In this document: positions 57,701 to 64,000 of the stretch, one piece after another
Layout: each line of letters begins with the position of its first letter
How positions within the stretch are numbered: the first letter of the stretch is position 1
Notes under the pieces: generated by a model
Seen by the model: only the letters and a program-made list of their open reading frames with translations
Database searches by the model: none
Told to the model about the DNA's origin: nothing
Assembly: GCA_023374045.1 (NCBI GenBank)
Contig: CM041776.1
Location: forward strand, 43,158,171-43,222,170
Direction: 5' to 3'
From: Limonium bicolor
Lineage: Eukaryota > Streptophyta > Magnoliopsida > Caryophyllales > Plumbaginaceae
DNA: 64,000 nt
Made by a program: the position numbers and the translations under genes

Positions 57701-58512
57701 GTAAGTAAGGAATAGTAAGTGTAAGTGTAAGTAAGTATGGTGAATGAGTAAAAGAGTAATATGCATTCCGATTAACCCGGATGCACAATCTGGCTAACCT
57801 TGTGAAGGTAAGTGTTGTGAACCCTATTGTATTGTTGCCTTGAAGTGAATGATGTATTGTAATGTATGTATGATTGTATGTAAAGCATGTATGTATGAGT
57901 AATGAACAAGCATGTTTAGCGGTCGCCAATTAGTCGGCGTACCCTTGCTAGCAATCGGTATATGCGGAGTTCATGCGCAGCGTAAGCTGACCCCCTAGGG
58001 GGCTGTTTTTACCACAATGCAGGTACTCGTGAAGGATGAAGACTAGGAGAGTTGAAGTTTAATTTCTCCTGTCTTTCTTTTTTTTGGATTGTAAACATTG
58101 AATTATGATTGGTGTACTAAGTAGTACACGGCTAGGAGCCTTTTTGATTAGCCGGTGTACCATGGGGTACACCCTTTTGGATATTGATAGAATGGGAATT
58201 GGTATAGATGAGTAGCTCTTAGAAACTCATTCTTTTGGGAAACTTGAAAGGTTGTAAAGAACATACTTAAACACTCGGTAATCCTTTAATGTAAGTGCAA
58301 GGTATTTTGTAATCGGTAAGTAATGTTTTAGTAGCTCGGTATACTTAGGCATCAGACCGTCACTGTATTGTAGAGTAAGCCTTGCTAGCTGTATGGGCGG
58401 TTAGCGGCATTGTTTCACCCGCCGTAGTAAGTAGTATTATTTCCGCTGCAGACTCGTAGGACTACCAGGACGATTAGACGGTAAGTATAGCATTAACGGT
58501 TGGGGTGTTACA
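54757..58512 (+). repeat. 5' LTR of element D, 3756 bp
   Basis: TGAAATACCCC start, GGGGTGTTACA end. Palindrome CGCGCTTTTC..GAAAACGCG at 54901-54930, CT-rich leader at 55245-55330, AAGGTAA/GAGGTAAA motifs near 55568, 55733 and 55893, five-unit array at 56493-56816, GACCCCCTAGGGGGC hairpin near 57988-58002 and CAGGTA at 58020-58025. Confidence 0.9.
56493..56816. repeat. Five-unit palindrome array of element D
   Basis: Units at about 56493, 56567, 56641, 56709 and 56781 (period 68-74), each GGTCCGGGAC...CCCGGACC. Middles differ between units while the arms are conserved. Confidence 0.9.
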
Positions 58513-58517
58513 AAAAG

Positions 58518-58529
58518 TGGTATCAGAGC
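58518..58529 (+). promoter_or_regulatory. Primer-binding site of element D with hairpin
   Basis: TGGTATCAGAGC five bases after the LTR, overlapped by the perfect 10-bp inverted repeat TCAGAGCGTA/TACGCTCTGA (58523-58544), identical to element A. Confidence 0.92.
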
Positions 58530-58736
58530 GTAGTTACGCTCTGATGTCCAAAGTACCGAGCATAGGAGATTACCGAGTTAGGATTTCAACCGTCTTAAGA
58601 CGATACTTAGAAACCTAACTAGGACTACCGTTGTTACAAACGGATACCCTTGACGTTCTTGGAACGATACCTTGTTTAAATTCCATGACCTTTAAGTCAT
58701 ATCTTGTGAAGCCTAATGTAGTTGTTGATTATTCAG

Positions 58737-60222
58737 ATGTCAGGAAGAGGCCGAGGCCGACCTAGAGGCGAAGCCTCAGATGGAACCGGTGCGCAGACGA
58801 TAGCTGAGATCGTCGCCGCCACAGTAGCACAGATGCTACCACAAGTAATCCAAGCTGTACAACAAACTCAGCAGAACCAGCAAACTCAAGCGGGGCCAAT
58901 CCCTCCCCCTCCACCCAGAGAAGTGAACTGGGTAAAAGCTATTGCAGATCTCCGTCCTCCCTGCTTTAGAGGCGAGAGCGATCCTGCTAAGTTGGAGGCC
59001 TACATCTCCGAGATGGAGACGGCGTTTGAGACCCTCGAGCTCCTGCTGGAGTTCGAGTGAGAGTAGCTGCCTATTATCTGAAGGATGCTGCTATGGATTG
59101 GTGGAAACTAGTCAAACACGAGTATGTCGACGACCCCACCTTCGATTGGGAGGCCTTTGCTGCTATCCTCCGTTCCAAATACTACCCAGAGCACGTCAAA
59201 ACAAAGAAGAGACTTGAACTTGACGCTCTGAGGATGACAGAGAAGATGTCTGTCGATGAGTACTACCGCACCTTCACTTCTATCCTCCGTCTTCTACCCG
59301 ACCTTGGGTACACCGGCCAGGTGTTGGTCGATCGCTTCTATGGCGGTCTGAGCCATCGCCTTAGGTACGGTATGGGCTATACACGGTTTACCTCCCTTCA
59401 GGTAAACATCAGTTTGACCCTTAGTATCATTTCAATTCCTTAAATTCCTTGAATCCTTGAATCTTTTCTTATCTCTTTTCAAATAAGAATCCCGGCTAAT
59501 ACCTGAAATTTCAGGAGTGTTATCACGCGGCTTCTCGCGTTGAGATCACTTGCCAGTTAAGGGATGAAGAGACCGCGCTGAAGCGCAAGGCTAATAGCAA
59601 GAACACCAGTTCGGAGGAACAGAACCAGGGTAAGAACTGGAAGAAGAAGAAGGGCAATTTCTTTCAGCAATCCCAGAAGAAATTCCCCAGTGAGAGCAGT
59701 GCCCATACTGAGAAGGGCAGCCCGGTTGAGCTTCTTCAGCTAGGCTCATCTGCACCGGTGGCTGCGAAGCCACTGAGATCACACCCACCTAAGGGTAAAC
59801 TTCTATCTCTAATCGTATTCACATAAGTATCATATTAGTATATCCACGCACACTTGTGCTAACCCTCTAAACCTTAGGTTCTGGCTCCGGATTCACCAAA
59901 ACCTTCTCCGATGGCCGCACATACGTGTGCAGGAAGTGCAACCAGGACCATCCTGGTAAGGACTGCTTTGGGAGAGACATCAAGTGCTACAACTGCCAGA
60001 AGCTGGGACATACAGCTAATAGATGCCCAGAGAGTGGGAAGCCAAAGGGGAACTTCCAGAATTTCAAGCAGAGGGAAGGCAAGGAGGTTGCATCTGGCGA
60101 TGCACCGGCCCAGCAGGCACCACAGGGACCGGGATCCCGGGGACCTCAGAGGGGTGCACCTCAGAGGCAGCCTGTCCTTCATGTCATAGACCGTGATGGG
60201 TCCGGTTCTAAGTCCGGCCCAG
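58737..60222 (+). pseudogene. Element D Gag, three exons with introns
   Basis: ATG 58737 follows GATTATTCAG, a 3' splice site consensus. Exon 1 (to 59401): basic MSGRGRGRPRGE start, NWVKAIADLRPPCFRGESDP, one-base loss near 59039, then WWKLVKHEYVDDPTFDWE, KRLELDALRMTEKMSVDEYY and RFYGGLSHRLRYGMG. Intron 1 59402-59514 (CAG|GTAAAC..TTTCAG), phase 0. Exon 2 59515-59794 is Lys-rich. Intron 2 59795-59877 (G|GTAAAC..CTTAG), phase 1. Exon 3 59878-60222 has zinc knuckles CRKCNQDHPGKDC and CYNCQKLGHTANRC and a Gly/Pro/Gln-rich tail. The donor G|GTAATT at 60222|60223 leads to AlkB or to the protease. The basic N terminus and knuckles suggest RNA binding. Confidence 0.87.
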
Positions 60223-60376
60223 GTAATTATCTGAACCTTTAATCCTTGAAGTAGTATGAATAAGTAGTAGAGTAACTACCTGAATGAATGCATGATTGAA
60301 TGAAATGAAGTATGTAATGAGCATGAAATTAAGTAGTTGAAACTAGTACTCACCGTAAATGAATTTGTAACCATAG

Positions 60377-61115
60377 GAAGCTTTAGTATCTGTTATCCAA
60401 TACCATCGAAACCGAATCAAGAAGAGACCGACATCACCAACCACTACTACACCAGCGAACAGTGTCAGGTCATCCGACCAGGTATGATCTTATTAAAGGA
60501 ATACCTGACACCTGAAGCACAGATTTCAATCATACGACGATGCAATGAGCTAGGAGCGGGTCAAGGAGGATTTTATACACCCGAATTTCCCGGTGGAGCG
60601 AAGATGAAGCTGAAGATGATGTGCTTGGGAAAGGATTGGAATCCTTATACCAAGACATACCAAGAGACACGAACACATGACGAAGCGACGCCACCGACAA
60701 TACCTCCAGAGTTTCAGACACTTGTCACACAAGCAGTAGAAATTGCACGACAATGTGAGTATGATCCATCCCCGCACTTGAAGCGGACCTTTGTATTGTC
60801 AACTTTTATGAGAAAGAAGGAAGACTTGGGTTACACCAAGATAAGGACGAGACAGCGGAATCTCTTGAACAAGGAGTGCCCGTAGTGTCTTGGTCCATTG
60901 GTGATGACGCTGTATTTTTGTATAGCGAGCAGAAGCGTGTGGACCTCGCACAGAAATTGGTATTGAGATCAGGAGATGTCCTCATCATGGGTGGAAACTC
61001 TAGGATGCTGTATCACGGTATCAACAAGATCAAGCTGAATACGGCGCCACCGGCAATAGTCAATGCCACACACATGAAACCAGGACGCCTGAACCTTACC
61101 TTTAGGAAGTATTAA
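60377..61115 (+). pseudogene. AlkB-like (ALKBH1-type) Fe(II)/2-oxoglutarate dioxygenase carried by element D
   Basis: Begins at acceptor CCATAG|GA, in phase with the Gag donor. Order: CQVIRPGMILLKEYLTPEAQ, GAGQGGFYTPEFPGGAKMKL, MMCLGKDWNPYTKTYQETR, a one-base loss near 60781, then LGLHQDKDE with HxD at 60834-60842, VPVVSWSIGDDAVFLYSEQK, SGDVLIMGGNSRMLYHG with the distal His at 61014-61016, and RPGRLNLTFRKY with the two 2-oxoglutarate-binding Arg codons at 61086-61088 and 61104-61106, then TAA. All catalytic residues are present; the only lesion I see is the single-base frameshift. About 245 codons, enough for the catalytic core plus a short N-terminal extension. The closest cellular relatives I can name are plant ALKBH1-type proteins. 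Confidence 0.92.
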
Positions 61116-61184
61116 ATTCATAATATCATGTAATGTATTAGTAACGTGTATTAGAGACATGGCATGTATGATGGTTGGTTTATC

Positions 61185-61190
61185 AATAAA
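61185..61190 (+). terminator. Poly(A) signal candidate after AlkB in element D
   Basis: AATAAA 70 bases after the AlkB stop, followed by GAGCAGTGTTGATTT. Same arrangement as 33282-33287 in element A. Confidence 0.5.
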
Positions 61191-61256
61191 GAGCAGTGTT
61201 GATTTAAATTCCACTTGTGTCCACCATCATTACTTAACCACTTGTGAATCCAATAG

Positions 61257-61798
61257 GTTGTGAGCTCGGTACCGAAGGTATTCTGAGCATTCTCACCGAA
61301 GCACAAGCCGGCAAAAGCGGCACCATCTTGACGGGAACCTTCCCAGTGAATGGCATTGAAGCCAATGTGTTATTCGACTCCGGCGCCTCTCACACCTTCG
61401 TATCACCATCTTTTGTGAAGAGGTTGAAGCTAGATGCGGATGAGTTACCCAATTTCCTAGTTACTCTCCCATCGAAGGAGCGAGTACAGTGCACCAAGTA
61501 TTACAAATCAGCCACAATTCAAATCAGAAATGAAGTGTTTCCCATCTCCTTCATCGAGTTCAATGGGTTGGGATTCGACTTGATCATCGGAATGAATTGG
61601 TTGGAGCGGCACAAGGGTAGAATCCTCTGCGCCGAGCACGTGCTGCTCAAGAGTCCTTCTGGGGTTACAGTATCTTACCGCCAGAGACCGAGAGCCTTCG
61701 ACCACCTTATATCCGCCATGGCTATGTACCGGGAACTCAGGAAGGGTAAGAAGTATTATTTATGTACAAGACCTGGAGCGAGATCCAGAGTTCAGTGA
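61257..61798 (+). pseudogene. Element D protease and connector
   Basis: Starts at acceptor CCAATAG|GT, giving ELGTEGILSILTEAQAGK in phase with the Gag donor at 60222. Retropepsin motif VLFDSGASHTF with catalytic Asp kept, then IIGMNWLERHKGRILCAEH and SGVTVSYRQRP. Frame is lost near 61770. Confidence 0.88.
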
Positions 61799-63110
61799 TG
61801 AAGTACCCATTGTATCTGAGTACCTGATGTGTTCCTAAGGAGTTACCCGGCATGCCACCACCGAGAGTTGAATTTGAGATCGATTTATTGCCAGGTACCG
61901 GTCCCATTGCTAGGGCACCGTACCGCATGGCACCTAAATGACAGAACTAAAGAGCAGTTGCGAGATCTTGACAAAGGGTTTATACGCCCGAGCGTATCAC
62001 CCTGGGGAGCACCGGTCCTCTTCGTGAAGAAGAAGGACGGTAGCCTCCGCCTTTGTATTGACTACCGCGAGCTGAATGCGGTCCACGTAAAAAAATACCC
62101 ATTGCCACGCATCGACGACCTATTTGATCAGTTGAAAGGAGCCTCGTCTTCTCCAAGATCGACCTTCGTTCTGGGTATCATCAGATTGCTATCAAGAGCA
62201 GATATAGAGAAAACGGCATTCCGTACCAGATATGGCCACTATGAATTCACAGTGCCATTCGGTTTGTCAAATGCACCAGCAAATTCATGGACCTCATGAA
62301 TCGTATTCAGTGAGCAGTTGGACACTTCGTTGTGGTATTCATTGACACATCCTTGTGTATCAGTCACAGAGGCATGAAATTCATTTGAGGAAAGTACTAG
62401 ACATGCGCGAGAACCAGCTGTATGCGAAGTTCTCCAAGTGCGAGTTCTGGCTAGATCAGGTATCATTCCTTGGTCATGTCATCTCGAGCGCGGTATCAGT
62501 TGACCCTTCTAAGATTGAAGCTGTACGATCATGGCCTAGGCCCAAGACTGTTACCGACATTAGGAGCTTTCTTGGCCTAGCCGGTTACTACCGGAGATTT
62601 GTAAAGGACTTCTCAAAAGTCGCTAAGCCCATGACTACACTGATGAAGAAAGATGCACCGTTTGTGTGGACAGACGACTGCGAGTTATCATTCAGAAGCT
62701 AAAGGACTCATTGACCTCAGCGCCCATCCTTACTCTTCCAGAGGGCACAGAGGGATTTGAGGTATATGTGATGCATCAGGCAAGGAATGGGATGCGTGCT
62801 CATGCAGCATGGCAAGGTTGTAGCTTATGCCTCCCGCCAGCTGAAAAGCATGAGGAGAATTACCCGACTCACGACTTAGAGTTAGGAGCCATTGTCTTCG
62901 CCTTGAAGATATGGCGACACTATCTCTATGGGGTAAGCATCACCATCTACTCCGATCATAAGAGCTTACAGTATGTATTCACTCAGAAAGAACTCAATTG
63001 AGACAGAGAAGATGGATGGAATTTCTTCAGACTATGACATCAACTTGCAGTATAAGGAAGGGAAGGCAATGTTGTAGCCGACGCCCTGAGTCGTCGAGCA
63101 CACTCGCTCC
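61799..63110 (+). pseudogene. Element D reverse transcriptase and RNase H, many one-base losses
   Basis: RT pieces: [50 protein letters not shown], a damaged FIDD site near 62338-62350, [38 protein letters not shown]. RNase H: GTEGFEVY (damaged after), [44 protein letters not shown]. Compared with element A most breaks are single missing bases in short runs, with few stop-generating substitutions. Confidence 0.88.
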
Positions 63111-64000
63111 ATTCGCTACTCGCTTCTTCTAGCTTGGTTGACGAGGTGCGAGACGCTCAGTTGAGCGACCCTTACATACCGAAATCAGACAAAGATCAGA
63201 TGGCACATTTGAAAAGAAGTAAATGATTTTCAGCTACATGAAGATGGTTGATTCGGTGAATGGCAGGTATGCGTTCCCCGAAGCAATGCAGCTAAGGATC
63301 GCATCCTGCGAGAGTCACATAGTTCTACATTATCAGTCCACCAGGAGCCTCCAAGATGTACAAAGACATGAAGAGGTACTTCTGGTGGTCTGGGATGAAG
63401 TCAGATGTGACAGAATTTGTAAGATGCTTGACATGCCAGAAAGTAAAATTTGAACATCGTAGACCGGGCGGAATGGTACAATCGATGCCAGTTCCGGAGT
63501 GGAAATTTCATGATATCTCCATGGATTTTGTTGTAGGACTCCCACCTGCCAGGGGAGGACTCAACATGATCTGGGTTGTAGTCGATCGCCTTACCAAGGT
63601 TGCCAGATTCATACCGATGAAGGACACCTGGAAGGTTGTGAAGCTAGCTGAGCTATTCGATAGGAGATTATCAGGCACACGGAGTCCCTAAGACTATAGT
63701 ATCTGATCGCGACACCAGATTTCTTTCGAGATACTGGAGAGCTACAAGGGAAGCTTGGGTACAGAATTGAAGCTGAGTACCGCCTTCCATCCTCAGACCG
63801 ACGGTCAGACAGAAGGACCATCCAGACACTGAGGACATGCTTCGGGCATGTGCCTTGGACTTTCAGGGGAGTTGGTTAGACAAGCTTCATCTTATCGAGT
63901 TTTCTTATAATAATAGCTATCATGCTTCGATTAAGATGTCGCCTTTCCAAGCTCTATACGGTAGACCTTGCCGTACACCTTTTGTTGGGATGAGTCGAGC
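63111..64000 (+). pseudogene. Element D integrase, partial
   Basis: Zinc region SCESHIVLHYQSTRSLQDV in shifted frame, RCLTCQKVKFEHRRPGGMVQ, catalytic core WKFHDISMDFVVGLPPARGG, VVVDRLTKVARFIPMKD, then SDRDTRF and FHPQTDG in other frames, ending at the window edge within the core. Confidence 0.85.

Larger units (their letters stand above)
54757..64000 (+). mobile_element. Ty3/gypsy element D, AlkB-carrying, truncated by the window edge
   Basis: 5' LTR 54757-58512, PBS 58518-58529, Gag in three exons, AlkB-like ORF 60377-61115, protease 61257 onward, RT, RNase H and integrase to the edge. Same gene order and intron positions as element A with a different LTR. GGTGT at 54752-54756 is the candidate left TSD. 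Gag and AlkB have one frameshift each, while pol after about 61780 has many single-base losses. Confidence 0.92.

Noticed and set aside
60337..60376. Start codon at 60337 as the AlkB start
   Set aside because: The codons before 60377 are intron sequence ending in CCATAG; element A has no equivalent ATG there.
61116..61256. Programmed frameshift or readthrough linking AlkB to protease
   Set aside because: Over 140 noncoding bases with an AATAAA and a 3' splice site separate them; splicing explains the frames better.

Overview
The window is plant nuclear DNA, almost certainly from a flowering plant with a large, repeat-rich genome; I cannot name the species. Evidence is one host gene with short introns (an oil-body-associated protein) plus plant-type LTR retrotransposons, a plant LINE, Tourist-like, Stowaway-like and hAT-like MITEs and a tRNA-derived SINE. 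Nearly everything else is nested transposable elements, many dated relative to each other by intact target-site duplications (TSDs).

Layout. 1-1796: ends of two nested giant LTRs. 1797-4079: promoter, gene and 3' flank of the oil-body protein. 4080-6875: 5'-truncated LINE. 6876-8498: AT-rich and GTGAATC-rich repeats with a Tourist-like MITE and a SINE. 8499-42203: one old Ty1/copia element on the minus strand (TSD AGAAC), split by two later insertions: a 4.36 kb solo LTR (9293-17951, TSD GAATG), itself holding a 4.30 kb solo LTR (10418-14712, TSD TTCTC), and a complete 14.46 kb Ty3/gypsy element 'A' (26653-41108, TSD CGCTC), which landed in the copia primer-binding site. 42204-51621: more repeats, a second truncated copia (45140-48368) whose Gag zinc knuckle is split by a hAT-type MITE (46867-47164, TSD GCCCGATG), and a probable Tat/Ogre-like remnant. 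51622-64000: a giant LTR interrupted by an inverted LTR, which is interrupted by Ty3/gypsy element 'D' (54757 to beyond the right edge).

The main discovery candidate is in elements A and D, two divergent members of a chromodomain-type Ty3/gypsy lineage (A shows a C-terminal chromodomain-like tail). Between the Gag zinc knuckles and the protease both carry an AlkB-type (ALKBH1-like) Fe(II)/2-oxoglutarate dioxygenase reading frame (A 32467-33206, D 60377-61115). In both, the AlkB block starts at a 3' splice site, ends with its own stop codon and an AATAAA signal, and is followed by a second 3' splice site just before the protease. Both acceptors are in phase with the same Gag donor. The layout reads as an alternative terminal exon: one splice would give Gag-AlkB, the other Gag-Pro-Pol. 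Neither copy is intact as printed.

A second theme is the architecture of the 3.8-4.4 kb LTRs: arrays of GC-rich imperfect palindromes with a period near 70 bp, a conserved U3 palindrome, regularly spaced AAGGTAA splice-donor-like motifs, and a GCCCC/GGGGC hairpin followed by CAGGTA near the LTR 3' end. These recur across families while much of the surrounding sequence has diverged.
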